The notes under the pieces: generated by a model
Database searches by the model: none
Told to the model about the DNA's origin: nothing
The model's input: the letters and a program-made list of their open reading frames with translations, nothing else
Origin: Crossaster papposus
Lineage: Eukaryota; Echinodermata; Asteroidea; Velatida; Solasteridae
Direction: 5' to 3'
NCBI GenBank assembly: GCA_037893245.1
Contig: JBAIAA010000446.1
Span: 372,001-436,000 of the forward strand
DNA length: 64,000 nucleotides
Program-made: the position numbers and the translations under genes
Shown: positions 22,866 through 34,966 of the stretch, piece after piece
Layout of the letters: every line of letters starts with the position of its first letter
Numbering within the stretch: position 1 is the first letter of the stretch

Positions 22866-23284
22866 CCGGGCAGCGAAATTATTTTTTGCAGGTAGGTTGG
22901 TACATAGTGTACATTTATTAGCCAATCAGAACACCGATGATGTTGGAGTTGTCTGGGATATAACTAGGGTTAGGGGTTATTAGCGGTTAGGGTTAAGGTT
23001 AGGGTTAAGGTTAAGGGTTAGGGTTAGGGTTAGGGTTAGGGTTAGGGTTAGAGTTAGAGTTAGGGTTAGAGTTAGAGTTAGAGTTAGGGTTAGGGTTAGG
23101 GTTAATGTTAGGGTTAGGGTTAGGGTTAGGGTTAGGGTTATAGGATAGGGGTTATGGTTATAGGATAGGGGTTAGGGTTAAGGTTGTCCCAGACAACTCT
23201 AACATCATCGATGACGTCAACACCATCTGTGTTCTGATTGGCTAATGTACCAACCTACCTGCAGAAACAATTATCGCATCCGGA
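22866..23284. mobile_element. MITE carrying an internal TTAGGG array
   Basis: The arms are inverted copies: left TGCAGGTAGGTTGGTACAT (22888-22906) with AGCCAATCAGAACAC and GTTGTCTGGGA following; right has the complements in mirror order, ending ACCAACCTACCTGCA (23249-23263). Between them, 22965-23187 is an irregular TTAGGG array with TTAGAG, TTAAGG and TAGGATAGGGG variants. GGTTAT appears just outside each end and may be a target duplication. Confidence 0.75.
22965..23187 (-). repeat. TTAGGG (telomere-type) microsatellite
   Basis: About 30 mostly TTAGGG units on the plus strand, interrupted and diverged, enclosed by the inverted arms of the MITE above. Confidence 0.95.
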
Positions 23285-23889
23285 ATTGGTTATTTAAATG
23301 GTTCGGCATATGAAACTTTGGCTAGCGAGGGCGGGAACTTGGGCCAGGTTAATTTGTCTACATATTTAAGTTTTTTGACCCATTGTCAATGCTCCGACCA
23401 GAAAACAATTCTTCAAACCTTCAATTTGCATTCACGTGATCTAAATACACACTCAAATATTATGTAAAAATGCTTGCGACATGATGTCAATGCTTAAATA
23501 TTCCTAGAATAAACAGCATAAAAATCTGGCATATTAAAAATCTGACTAATGCAGAAACAAGTTACATTTTGTAAATGCATATTCAATAAAACCATTTTCA
23601 ATGAAAAATATTATCTACGCCCTTAATGAAAAACAAAAATCGAAATTTATAAATTAATAAATAAGTTATAAAGAAATTAAATTAAGACATATTGAGGTAC
23701 ATGTAATAGCACAATATAACAAACATTACGTTTGTGCAATAGACTGGTTTAAAGCATAAATCTTTAATATTTAAAACTATTTTGTTTACACATTTTAACC
23801 ACACTAAACTCTTATATTTCCCTGAAAACTAGCAAAAGAGTTCTGACCATAATCTACCCATCACTAGAATAGAGTTGGCTCCCTCTTAA

Positions 23890-24254
23890 AGGTAGTATAC
23901 ACCATTTGCAGATATCGAAAAAATTTATTACCGAATTATTAAGAAATATCTTACTCAATTGAAAGTAAATAATGATTCTAGGCATCATTCAAAATGATTG
24001 CGTTAGATATCCTTTAATTATTCTGAAAAATACAATTTTATAAAGACAAATTCGCGATCGCCGTCCGGCACAAATAACATAAGAATAACTGCTCTACGCC
24101 GGTTGAAAACAAACGCTGTTTTTCGTGCTTTTCTCACCATCCATGATTGTAAAACTTCGGACAGGTCAGTTAAACGATATTTACCATGAAATACAACCCC
24201 CCAAATCCACCCATTCATGACAATTTAAGCAAAGACCAATGGTGTATCCAACCT
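23890..24254. mobile_element. TTAA-flanked MITE, family AGGTAGTATACACC
   Basis: TTAA at 23886-23889 and 24255-24258. The ends read AGGTAGTATACACCATTTG and its imperfect complement. Further copies are at 40902-41279, 41284-41649 and a decayed one near 48037-48250. TTAA target use fits piggyBac-type mobilisation. Confidence 0.75.
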
Positions 24255-24396
24255 TTAAGTCTTCCTCTCTCAGTGCGAACACGGAGCCAGTTATCATTTC
24301 TATCAAAACCATTCGTTACTCATACGCTATGACAGAGGAAGGTCTTGGTTTGTTGATAGGTTGTACTTAGTTGAAACAGTAAAAAGGTTAACTTAA

Positions 24397-24782
24397 AGGG
24401 ATCGTATACGTTTGGTAATTACTCCAAAAATGTATGGCAATGAAAACTTACTTGGTAAGAAGTACAGCTGCTTTGGATAGTATAATGTATTTTTAGAAAC
24501 TGTTCACTTCGAAGTACTGCGGTTATGGAAAAAGATATCACTTTTTATTCCCAAAAATTTGAATGTGAGAAGCGTTACTGCAGTGACGTTTCGTAGATTG
24601 TGTATTCCAATGCAGATTATTCCTCCTGCGTCGACATAACCGCTCCAGAATTTCTGCAATATCTCAAAATCGCTACCGTCTTTTGAAATGATTTTTTTAC
24701 AGGTTAGTTTTACGGTATATATCTATAACTATATAGGATTGAAACAAACAGTTTGTTCCAATTACCAAACATATACGATCCT
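24397..24782. mobile_element. TTAA-flanked MITE, family AGGGATCGTATACG
   Basis: TTAA at 24393-24396 and 24783-24786. Terminal inverted repeats AGGGATCGTATACGTTTGG and CCAAACATATACGATCC, with TAATTAC next inside. Single copy in the window. It lies just past the TMEM68 stop, and the AATAAA nearest downstream of that gene (minus, 24544-24549) falls inside it. Confidence 0.75.
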
Positions 24783-24834
24783 TTAAAGCTCTTAGATGCA
24801 GATATTAACCCATAAACCGCCTGTATTGCAGTCA

Positions 24835-27515
24835 TCACCTGAACCGGTCCAGCAGAGCTTGGAAGACATTGCCAGGAATGCGCTGATGCTGACCAATCAG
24901 TTCATTGATAGCAGAACTAGTCTGAGATAGTAATAACAACAGATATTTCAGTAAGTTTAGGCAAATGAGTTAATACATGCATTGCGACAATTTATGTTCA
25001 GATGTTGTGAGCTTGCTAACTAAAATTTAGGAATTTTTATTGTTTCTCGAATATTACCTTTTCTGCAAGCTGTGGTGCTGTTAAAGACTCGTCATAAGGT
25101 ATGGGCTTCCCAATAAAAGTCCTGCAACATGAACAGAGAAAAAGAACAATAATCGAACTGGGCTCATCAAAATTCAACTGGATGTTTTGTTGGCATCTGT
25201 TAGAATAGGTAATGACCTTTACACTTATTGACCTTTACACTGGGTTAGGCATGCCAATGGTTTGGGTGTAGAGTTTACCATTGTGGTGTTAACATTTGAA
25301 AGGATGGGTATTATGGGGGTTATGAATTTGTGACCCACCAGGCCAAAACCAGGCAGAAGTCGGCAAATGCCATTTCGAGATATGGCATTGTACACACAAA
25401 AATGTGTTGCCGGTCGATTGGTTTGTTTTTTCATAAATCGTTAGTTAAAACTCTAATTTATAGGCTGTTCATGTTTAAACGTTTTTAAAAATCCCCGAAA
25501 GTGATAATATCGGCCTTCTCCTGATTTTTGTTGTTGTTGCTATTACTCAAATTGAGCAAACTTGTTGCCGCGAACGGCAACAAAATGTCACTTTTTGAAG
25601 CGTCGTTACTTTTCATTCCATAGCGGTACTGGTGCATGTGATGTATCATTTTAAAGCTTAAAACGCCAGCAATCCAATGGTTATAAAAATCTCTCATATG
25701 AACAATTTTGACTTTAGCCTGGTTTTGGGGTGGTGGGTCACATTTATGGAACAAAATAATTCATAACATAAGGTGACTCACCTTAATTTGACTGGGAAAC
25801 CTCCATAGATGGGAACAACAGGAAGACGAGTCTTCTCATAAATACTCTGCAGGTACCTTCGACCCCAAGATGGAGTTCTAAAGGCTTCTCTACAATTCTG
25901 GGTAAAAACTGGAATTATAGGCTGGAAATAAAAGAGAAGAGAATTACAACATGTAAACTGTACCCTGGGTAATTGGTTTAAATAGTTTAAATGGTAATCC
26001 AGGTAGAATATTTATACAATTTCTCTGTTCAACTATTGTTGGATAGAAACGCCGCTAAACACAGCAATTTGCAACACAAAATGAGAAGCTTGCCCAGTTT
26101 AGCAAGATCCATCAGGTTAAAAATCTCAAGGTCAAAAAACCTCTGAGTTTGTGGTCGCCAACTGTGGCAAATTTGACTTTAAAACCCAGACCAAGTATTG
26201 GTGATTACAGTTGAAGATTCTTACGACTTTGGCTTGGATGGCACATTTGGCAAAGCCACATCGCTTGCCCCAGATTAACTGGTAGTACTCATCGCCAAAG
26301 ATGGCCTCTCTTGCCCCTCCTGGTGCTATGGCTAAGATGTGGCCCTCCTTCAAGAGGCTGACACACTCTGGTATCGACCCTGGCGTCACGTAGAATACCT
26401 TGAGAAGAATTCTCAATCCTGTCCAGCAAAAACACAAACAATCTACGAGTCACTGAGAGTAGTTGACGCAATGTTCTTGGAAAAGATTTTAAAATGCAAG
26501 GTGATTAACTCTGAAAACATATCCTTCAAATTCCTTCCAAATCTCTAAGGATGATAAAGAATCTGAATGGGTTTTAGATCAACATATGGAATACCAGTGG
26601 AAAATTCATGAGTTTGTTGTGAGTCAATATTTACATTCTCACCCGGAATCCAGAATAGAAACCTGTCGGCGACCAGCTGCATGACACGGTTCTTGAAGAG
26701 GAAAACTTTTGCCATGATGTAGTAGAAGTCCAGAGGAAGAGTTCCATGGTAGTAGATGAGCAAAGCTGCTCCTTCCTTGGGGATGTTCTCCAGACCAACA
26801 ATCTCATAACCTGTGGTGATAACAATTATAATTGACAGGACTTGAATTGTAGCAAATAGTCTTTTGGACTACTGGGTTAATAAACCGATTTGTGTTGGTT
26901 TTTGTTTACAATGCAGTCTAGTTCTACCCCTAACCCTCCAGGGTATTTTAGCTAGAAACCCTGCCAAACACAACAGATTGACATACTTTGTCACATTGAC
27001 TTGCACCACAGATGCACTGTACTGGATCTGGCAGGGTTAGGGTTAAGCATTGTTTTTATAGTATTTTTGTATTCTTTATATTGCAAGCCGTAATTCTAGT
27101 TAGGCTAGCCCAAGTAGACTTCCTTACCTCCCTACGATTCTTAGGGTTACAACTTAGGCATACATGATGTGTAGGCCTATCATTTGCCATGTTTCAATTT
27201 TCAAGACTTACCGTGCCATATATTCCCGTGTCCTTCCCAGACCGTTGCAAGCACCATGCGAGCCCAGTCCCACTTGCTGCTGCTGTAGTAAGCATCGGTC
27301 AAGCGGTGTCGTGCTTTGTAGATATGCAGAAACAGTACTGAACCATACATCATCAATCCTATGATGACGGGTAGCAGAAAGGCGACGATGATGGGCATAA
27401 ACAGCCATAGAAGCCATGATAATAGGTAGTAGTCCAGGCTAGCTAGGCTCTGCTGTAACCAATCTGGGAGATGTGTGCCAAGGTTGATGGCAATCCATTG
27501 AAAAAACTGTTCCAT
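24835..27515 (-). CDS. TMEM68: TMEM68-type ER acyltransferase
   Basis: Glycerophospholipid-acyltransferase-fold membrane protein; mammalian TMEM68 (DIESL) makes triacylglycerol at the ER independently of DGAT1/2. Exons (minus): 27515-27212, 26810-26643, 26418-26225, 25921-25782, 25121-25058 and 24921-24835. Phases agree throughout, giving 318 aa (vertebrate TMEM68 about 324). A long hydrophobic hairpin at about 30-70 (WLLWLFMPIIVAFLLPVII) anchors the protein. The catalytic block is YYHGTLPLDFYY at about 122-133, in which His and Asp are the acyltransferase pair. LAIAPGGAREAIFGDE follows near 190, as in plsC-like enzymes. FTQNCREAF and YGGFPVKLR also match the family. The start is ATG 27515 (MEQFFQWIAINL); the frame above it has no better ATG. 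The C-terminal LLDRFR resembles the vertebrate end. Confidence 0.93.
26928..27042. mobile_element. Short MITE with telomere-like ends, copy 1
   Basis: In TMEM68 intron 1. The right end is GGCAGGGTTAGGG|TTAA (TTAA 27043-27046). The left end is CCCTAACCCTCCAGGGTA; its flanking TTAA has decayed. A near-identical internal sequence is at 52374-52515. Confidence 0.7.
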
Positions 27516-28388
27516 GATGGCTGGTGATGGGCAAGCTAGTAATTGCACTCCGCCATTGTATCAGACTCAGAGTTTAAAAAAAAAAAATTAGTTAACAAGT
27601 TATCTTACACATCCGTTGTTGTCTGAGAGAAAAAGAAAAGGAAAACTAAAGTTGTAAATACATGTCATATTAAAAAGGGGATCTACTATTGTCAGATGAT
27701 AGGTCAGCTCAGATGATGTGGAGATTATGACGCCCTACATGTAGCTGAAATTTTCAAGCCAACTTTAACTTTACTAAAATATTACTTTTTATTCCTCCAT
27801 GATTTTACGGCCTGCGTCTGTTGACTGCATGTTGTGCATCGGTGATCGTGCCTGCAATGCAAATGTTCTTATAAATATAAATGAGGCCAAACAAATAATA
27901 ACAAAAACTAGACCGAGTTACTGGCCTCTAGTTATCGCTTTCTAACATTTGGACATCATCTGGCGCTACTTTAGCGCCATGATCATGTCCAAATGTTTTT
28001 TAAAAAAGCGATTGTACTACTACTACTACATGTACTACTAAACGCCAGTAACTCTAGACATGAATAACAACTAGATCTGCTACATTATACATAGGGCTAT
28101 ACTCACTTCCAGCACTCAGCACCGAGTATGACGTCCGTTCAATGCGTTGTTTTAAGTTAAACTTTCAATTCTTTTAATTTTTGTATTGACATAAATGCAC
28201 ACAAAAATACAATCAGCTGTTCGATAATAATATTGTTGATGGCCTGGGCGTATACCGCCCTCACTCGTCGGCGTTTGCGCACTGTACTATAAACAATGGG
28301 ATACCCTGCACGATTCGGGGGGAAGAATTTGCCCATATGTGTTGAGTAGTACTACAAGCCCTACAAGCCCTACACCCTTCTAAACCCA
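27516..28388. other. TMEM68 upstream region with a 140 bp hairpin
   Basis: No coding sequence. It includes an imperfect palindrome at 27913-28054 (separate entry), trinucleotide TAC/ACT runs near 28018-28040, and low-complexity CTACAAGCC direct repeats at 28350-28375 that lead into the satellite. Confidence 0.5.
27913..28054. repeat. Imperfect palindrome (hairpin MITE-like)
   Basis: Outer arms GAGTTACTGGC and GCCAGTAACTC, middle arms ACATTTGGACATCAT and ATGATCATGTCCAAATGT, and an inner TGGCGCTACTTTAGCGCCA. It could fold into one long stem upstream of TMEM68. Confidence 0.7.
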
Positions 28389-31300
28389 CTTTCCATTTAT
28401 CGTTTGTCTCAACGGTCAGCGTGTCTCAACGGTCGGCGTGTCTCAACGGTCGGCCTGTCTCAACGGTCGGCCTGTCTCAACGGTCGGCCTGTCTCAACGG
28501 TCGGCCTGTCTCAACGGTCGGCCTGTCTCAACGGTCGGCCTGTCTCAAAGGTCGGCCTGTCTCAACGTGGGTCGGCGTGTCTCATTGTGGGTCGGCGTGT
28601 CTCAACGTGGGTCGGCGTGTCTCAACGTGGGTCGGCGTGTCTCAACGTGGGTTGGCGTGTCTCAACGTGGGTTGGCGTGTCTCAACGTGGGTCGACCCCC
28701 CCTACTCACCCTTCCCTACACCTACTCACCCTTCCCTACACCTACTCACCCTTCCCTACACCTACTCACCCTTCCCTACACCTACTCACCCTTCCCTACA
28801 CCTACTCACCCTACGGTCGGCGTGTCTCGACGTGGGTCGACGTGTTAAGACGTGGATCGACGTGGGTCGACGGAACGAGACACTTTGATGTGTCGAGACC
28901 TGTCGACCGTTGAGACACGTGTCTCAACGGTCGGCGTGTCTCAACGGTCGGCGTGTCTCAACGGTCGGCGTGCCTCAACGATCGGCGTGTCTCAACGGTC
29001 GGCTTGTCTCAACGGTCGGCCTGTCTCACCCTACTCACCCTTCCCTACACCTACTCACCCTTCCCTACACCTACTCACCCTTCCCTACACCTACTCACCC
29101 TTCCCTACACCTACTCACCCTACGGTCGGCGTGTCTCGACGTGGGTCGACGTGTTAAGACGTGGATCGACGTGGGTCGACGGAACGAGACACTTTGATGT
29201 GTCGAGACCTGTCGACCGTTGAGACACGTGTCTCAACGGTCGGCGTGTCTCAACGGTCGGCGTGTCTCAACGGTCGGCGTGCCTCAACGGTCGGCGTGTC
29301 TCAACGGTCGGCTTGTCTCAACGGTCGGCCTGTCTCACCCTACTCACCCTTCCCTACACCTACTCACCCTTCCCTACACCTACTCACCCTTCCCTACACC
29401 TACTCACCCTTCCCACCCTTCCCTACACCTACTCACCCTACCCACCCTACCCACCCTACTTAACCCACTCCACCCACTCAACGGCGAGTTGTCTCAACGG
29501 TGGGCGTGTCTCAAGTGTCGGTGTGTCTCAAGTGTCGGCGTGTCTCAACGGTCGGCGTGTCTCACCCTACTCACCCTTCCCTACACCTACTCACCCTTCC
29601 CTACACCTACTCACCCTTCCCTACACCTACTCACCCTTCCCTACACCTACTCACCCTTCCCTACACCTACTCACCCTTCCCTACAGCTACTCACCCTACG
29701 GTCGGCGTGTCTCGACGTGGGTCGACGTGTTAAGACGTGGATCGACGTGGGTCGACGGAACGAGACACTTTGATGTGTCGAGACCTGTCGACCGTTGAGA
29801 CACGTGTCTCAACGGTCGGCGTGTCTCAACGGTCGGCGTGTCTCAACGGTCGGCGTGCCTCAACGGTCGGCGTGTCTCAACGGTCGGCTTGTCTCAACGG
29901 TCGGCCTGTCTCACCCTACTCACCCTTCCCTACACCTACTCACCCTTCCCTACACCTACTCACCCTTCCCTACACCTACTCACCCTTCCCTACACCTACT
30001 CACCCTACGGTCGGCGTGTCTCGACGTGGGTCGACGTGTTAAGACATGGATCGACATGGGTGGACGGAACGAGACACTTTGATGTGTCGAGACCTGTCGA
30101 CCGTTGAGACACGTGTCTCAACGGTCGGCGTGTCTCAACGGTCGGCGTGTCTCAACGGTCGGCGTGCCTCAACGGTCTGCGTGTCTCAACGGTCGGCTTG
30201 TCTCAACGGTCGGCCTGTCTCACCCTACTCACCCTTTCCTACACCTACTCACCCTACCCACCCTACTTAACCCACTCAACCCACTCAACGGCGAGTTGTC
30301 TCAACGGTCGGCGTGTCACAACGGTCGGCGTGTCACAACGGTCGGCGTGTCACAACGGTCGGCGTGTCTCAACGGTCGGCGTGTCTCAACGGTCGGCGTG
30401 TCTCAACGGTCGGCGTGTCTCAACGGTCGGCGTGTCTCAACGGTCGGCGTGTCTCAACGGTCGGCGTGTCTCAAGTGTCGGCGTGTCTCAAGTGTCGGCG
30501 TGTCTCACCCTACTCACCCTTCCCTACACCTACTCACCCTTCCCTACACCTACTCACCCTTCCCTACACCTACTCACCCTTCCCTACACCTACTCACCCT
30601 TCCCTACACCTACTCACCCTTCCCTACACCTACTCACCCTTCCCTACACCTACTCACCCTTCCCTACACCTACTCACCCTTCCCTACACCTACTCACCCT
30701 TCCCTACACCTACTCACCCTACGGTCGGCGTGTCTCGACGTGGGTCGACGTGTTAAGACGTGGATCGACGTGGGTCGACGGAACGAGACACTTTGATGTG
30801 TCGAGACCTGTCGACCGTTGAGACACGTGTCTCAACGGTCGGCGTGTCTCAACGGTCGGCGTGTCTCAACGGTCGGCGTGTCTCAACGGTCGGCGTGTCT
30901 CAACGGTCGGCTTGTCTCAACGGTCGGCGTGTCTCACCCTACTCACCCTTCCCTACACCTACTCACCCTTCCCTACACCTACTCACCCTTCCCTACACCT
31001 ACTCACCCTTCCCTACACCTACTCACCCTTCCCTACACCTACTCACCCTTCCCTACACCTACTCACCCTTCCCTACACCTACTCACCCTTCCCTACACCT
31101 ACTCACCCTTCCCTACACCTACTCACCCTTCCCTACACCTACTCACCCTTCCCTACACCTACTCACCCTTCCCTACACCTACTCACCCTTCCCTACACCT
31201 ACTCACCCTTCCCTACACCTACTCACCCTTCCCTACACCTACTCACCCTTCCCTACACCTACTCACCCTTCCCTACACCTACTCACCCTTCCCTACACCT

Positions 31301-32813
31301 ACTCACCCTTCCCTACACCTACTCACCCTTCCCTACACCTACTCACCCTTCCCTACACCTACTCACCCTTCCCTACACCTACTCACCCTTCCCTACACCT
31401 ACTCACCCTTCCCTACACCTACTCACCCTTCCCTACACCTACTCACCCTACGGTCGGCGTGTCTCGACGTGGGTCGACGTGTTAAGACGTGGATCGACGT
31501 GGGTCGACGGAACGAGACACTTTGATGTGTCGAGACCTGTCGACCGTTGAGACACGTGTCTCAACGGTCGGCGTGTCTCAACGGTCGGCGTGTCTCAACG
31601 GTCGGCGTGCCTCAACGGTCGGCGTGTCTTAACGGTCGGCTTGTCTCAACGGTCGGCGTGTCTCACCCTACTCACCCTTCCCTACACCTACTCACCCTTC
31701 CCTACACCTACTCACCCTTCCCTACACCTACTCACCCTTCCCTACACCTACTCACCCTTCCCTACACCTACTCACCCTTCCCTACACCTACTCACCCTTC
31801 CCTACACCTACTCACCCTTCCCTACACCTACTCACCCTTCCCTACACCTACTCACCCTTCCCTACACCTACTCACCCTACGGTCGGCGTGTCTCGACGTG
31901 GGTCGACGTGTTAAGACGTGGATCGACGTGGGTCGACGGAACGAGACACTTTGATGTGTCGAGACCTGTCGACCGTTGAGACACGTGTCTCAACGGTCGG
32001 CGTGTCTCAACGGTCAGCGTGTCTCAACGGTCGGCGTGCCTCAACGGTCGGCGTGTCTTAACGGTCGGCTTGTCTCAACGGTCGGCCTGTCTCACCCTAC
32101 TCACCCTTCCCTACACCTACTCACCCTTCCCTACACCTACTCACCCTTCCCTACACCTACTCACCCTTCCCTACACCTACTCACCCTTCCCTACACCTAC
32201 TCACCCTTCCCTACACCTACTCACCCTTCCCAACACCTACTCACCCTTCCCTACACCTACTCACCCTACGGTCGGCGTGTCTCGACGTGGGTCGACGTGT
32301 TGAGACGTGGGTCGACGTGGGTCGACGTAACGAGACACTTTGATGTGTCGAGACCTGTCGACCGTTGAGACAAGTGTCTCAACGGTCGGCGTGTCTCAAC
32401 GGTCGGCGTGTCTCAACGGTCGGCGTGCCTCAACGGTCGGCGTGTCTCAACGGTCGGCTTGTCTTAACGGTCGGCCTGTCTCACCCTACTCACCCTTCCC
32501 TACACCTACTTACCCTTCCCACCCTTCTCACCCTACCCACCCTACTTAACCCACTCAACCCACTCAACGGCGAGTTGTCTCAACGGTCGGCGTGTCTCAA
32601 CGGTCGGCGTGTCACAACGGTCGGCGTGTCACAACGGTCGGCGTGTCACAACGGTCGGCGTGTCACAACGGTCGGCGTGTCACAACGGTCGGCGTGTCTC
32701 AACGGTCGGCGTGTGTCAACGGTCGGCGTGTGTCAACGGTCGGCGTGTCTCAAGTGTCGGCGTGTCTCAACGGTCGGCGTGTCTCAACGGTCGGCGTGTC
32801 TTTCCATTTATCG
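28389..32813. repeat. Higher-order satellite of 17 bp and 20 bp units with a conserved core
   Basis: Three parts alternate. (a) The 17-mer GTCTCAACGGTCGGCGT with variants (GGCCT, TGTCACAACG, GTGGGTCGGCG). (b) The 20-mer TACTCACCCTTCCCTACACC, from 2 to about 25 copies in a block (longest near 30948-31447). (c) A core of about 110 bp containing GTGGGTCGACGTGTTAAGAC and CGAGACACTTTGATGTGTCG. Cores begin near 28.81, 29.12, 29.70, 30.01, 30.72, 31.45, 31.88 and 32.27 kb. After each comes a palindrome centred on CACGTG. CTTTCCATTTATCG occurs at both borders (28389-28402 and 32800-32813). No coding signal. Confidence 0.95.
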
Positions 32814-33801
32814 GACATACGGGCGAGTTAGCTCAGTTGTGAGCAATGAATTCTGAGACTGAATTTTGAATAACAAACCCACGTGACAGCATGTTTTGTT
32901 TTGTTCAACCTCAAAAATACATTGTTAAGTCTAACGTTCGACATCAAATTGGCTAAATGCTAGGCTTTATTAAATTTGAATTTTTAAAATGAACATCTAA
33001 ATTTAATTACTACTACTAGTGCAACAATGCGTGAAAAATTTCCACAATTATTTTCAAAATAGAATATAAAAGCATAGAGTATAGTATACATAAGGTTGCT
33101 GATCGCGATCCCAAAGTAGCGCACAGCATGATGGGTAGACAAAGGGAGCTGTTTTGCAACTGTCATTATTATTAATATTATTAATAATATTATATTATAA
33201 TAATTGTCCAAGCTTTTCGGCCGGTAATCGGTATGCCTTCTCGGCAAGCTCTTTGTGCTTTTCATCATTTACTACAACACCTCTGGCCCTCAAATACGAT
33301 GAGAGTTGGTCTTCTTTTTAGATTTAGGAATTTTGTTGACGACATATTTTCGAGTGGTTCGCCGTGCGCGCGATGCTCCCTTTCTTTACTCAGTACGCCG
33401 TAGCGCAGGGCGCCACCTGTTAAAATCAACCGATCGACAATCGAATAAAAAGTGTAACTGGTACTCGTATTCGTAATACTCGGCTCCATAGGTTTGTGTT
33501 GTGCACATTAAGTATCAGGTTTGTTTGTCAGTCGACCAGGTTTATTTGCAGATTTGTTTGGGTGTTTACCCTAGTATTCAAATATGAAGTGAGTGGCGGG
33601 GTTTAACTTACCTACTACTGAGTTGTACTTACAGCGAAAATGTAGAGAAAACCTTCACTTCGGAAATCAACTTTCCTCGGAGGCTTTACGGCATTAGAAT
33701 TTGACAACAAAAAACACATGGGATGCAAATCTTGGATTTAACGGCCACTAGAGGGCGCTAAGTCAGTTGCACGGAGCCGGCCGGGGGGCGAATTTTTTTT
33801 T
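32814..33801. other. No gene recognised
   Basis: AT-rich with a TTATTAATATTATTAAT run near 33165-33200. A 74-codon minus-strand frame (33265-33489) has no domain and no supporting splice partner. An AGAGGGCGCTA motif at 33751 is a common animal repeat fragment. Confidence 0.4.
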
Positions 33802-34165
33802 CCCAAACAGGTTTGCAAATTTTCATGAATTATTCAGTAGTTTGGATGAGAAGTTATGTTTATTCATCGGAATAAAACATGACGTCACAGCATTGTTGTT
33901 ATTAGTTACCTATTTACAATAAATCACTTTAAAGAACAGCTGTTGTCGAGCTGCTATACGTAGTGTAGTGGATAGTGGGATTGGCTATGGATCAAAGATC
34001 CCGGGTTCGAATCCTGCTGTAGTAGGTCACCTCGTTTTTCCTAGTCAAATTGATATCTTTAGAGTATTTTTAATTTAAGGGGAAAAGGAGACCTAGAACC
34101 TAAGTGTTGTACAGCGATCAACGCAACTACTGAATAATTCATGAAATTGTGCAAACCTGTTTGGG
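33802..34165. mobile_element. MITE enclosing a tRNA-like promoter, copy 1
   Basis: Inverted ends CCCAAACAGGTTTGCAAAT and GTGCAAACCTGTTTGGG continue through CATGAATTATTCAGTAG on both sides. In the middle, TAGTGTAGTGG (33969-33979) and GGTTCGAATCC (about 34004-34014) are good A- and B-box matches at tRNA spacing. Confidence 0.75.
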
Positions 34166-34228
34166 AAAAAAAAATTCACGCGGCCGGGGGCGAATTTTTT
34201 TCCCGTATGGTATATACGGTACGGTACG

Positions 34229-34569
34229 GGTGGGCGAGTCAACATTTTTGAATTATTCAGTAGTTTGAATGAGAAGTTATGTTTATTCATCAGAATAAAA
34301 CATGACGTCACAGCATTGTTATAGTTAACTAGTTTAAATCGCTTTAAAGAACAGCTGTTGTCGAACTGGTAGTGTAGTGGATAGTGGGATGGGCTATGAA
34401 TTTAAGATCCCTGGTTCGAATCCTGCTGTGTAGGTCACTTCGTTTTTTCTAGTCAAATTGAAATCTTTGGAGAATTTTTAATTTAAAGGGGAAAAGAGAC
34501 CTAGAACCTAAGTGTTGTACAGTGATCAATACAACGTCTACTGAATAATTCATGAAGTTTGACTCACCC
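34229..34569. mobile_element. MITE enclosing a tRNA-like promoter, copy 2
   Basis: Second copy in the same orientation. The inner inverted repeat GAATTATTCAGTAG / CTACTGAATAATTC and the central TAGTGTAGTGG ... GGTTCGAATCC segment are kept. Its outermost ends differ from copy 1 (GGGCGAGTCAAC / GTTTGACTCACCC). Confidence 0.7.
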
Positions 34570-34613
34570 GGTCCACCTACGCGGTAAAAAAAAAAAATTG
34601 CTAGCCGGCGATA

Positions 34614-34956
34614 CATGCTGCGTTCCAAATAAAACTTCCAATCGCGTCGTATTTATCGTGTTCACCGTGAATGTCTCCATATTCACAAGTAGGTTGCATT
34701 CCAAACGCTACTCACTAAGACGCACGCGCATAGTCGAGTTTAGTTGTGCGGTAAGGACATTCTCGTGCGAGAACTCGTACGTGAACCAACACGCATGCGC
34801 GAGTATTTCATTCGTTATGAAGTCGTGAACATGGAGAAAAGAAATCCACCTCGAGTTTACCACTGGTGAACACGAGTTACCAGGCAAATAGAACGCCATT
34901 ATACGACTCATGAACTCGTGAACACGATAAACACGACGCGATTGGAACGCAGCATT
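34614..34956. mobile_element. MITE with TGCTGCGTTCCAA ends
   Basis: Left CATGCTGCGTTCCAAA, then CCAATCGCGTCGTATTTATC. The right side is the complement (GATAAACACGACGCGATTGG, then AACGCAGCAT). About 340 bp with no coding frame. Confidence 0.75.
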
Positions 34957-34966
34957 AAAAACGGGC

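Noticed and set aside
28404-32856. Many overlapping plus-strand frames of up to 241 codons
   Set aside because: All three forward frames are open at once because the 17 and 20 bp satellite units lack stops. No single frame is favoured.
33960-34025. tRNA gene
   Set aside because: The A and B boxes match, but there is no pairing acceptor stem or convincing anticodon arm, and it is repeated inside a MITE. The similar sites at 34370, 9050, 49110 and 57790 are rejected for the same reason.
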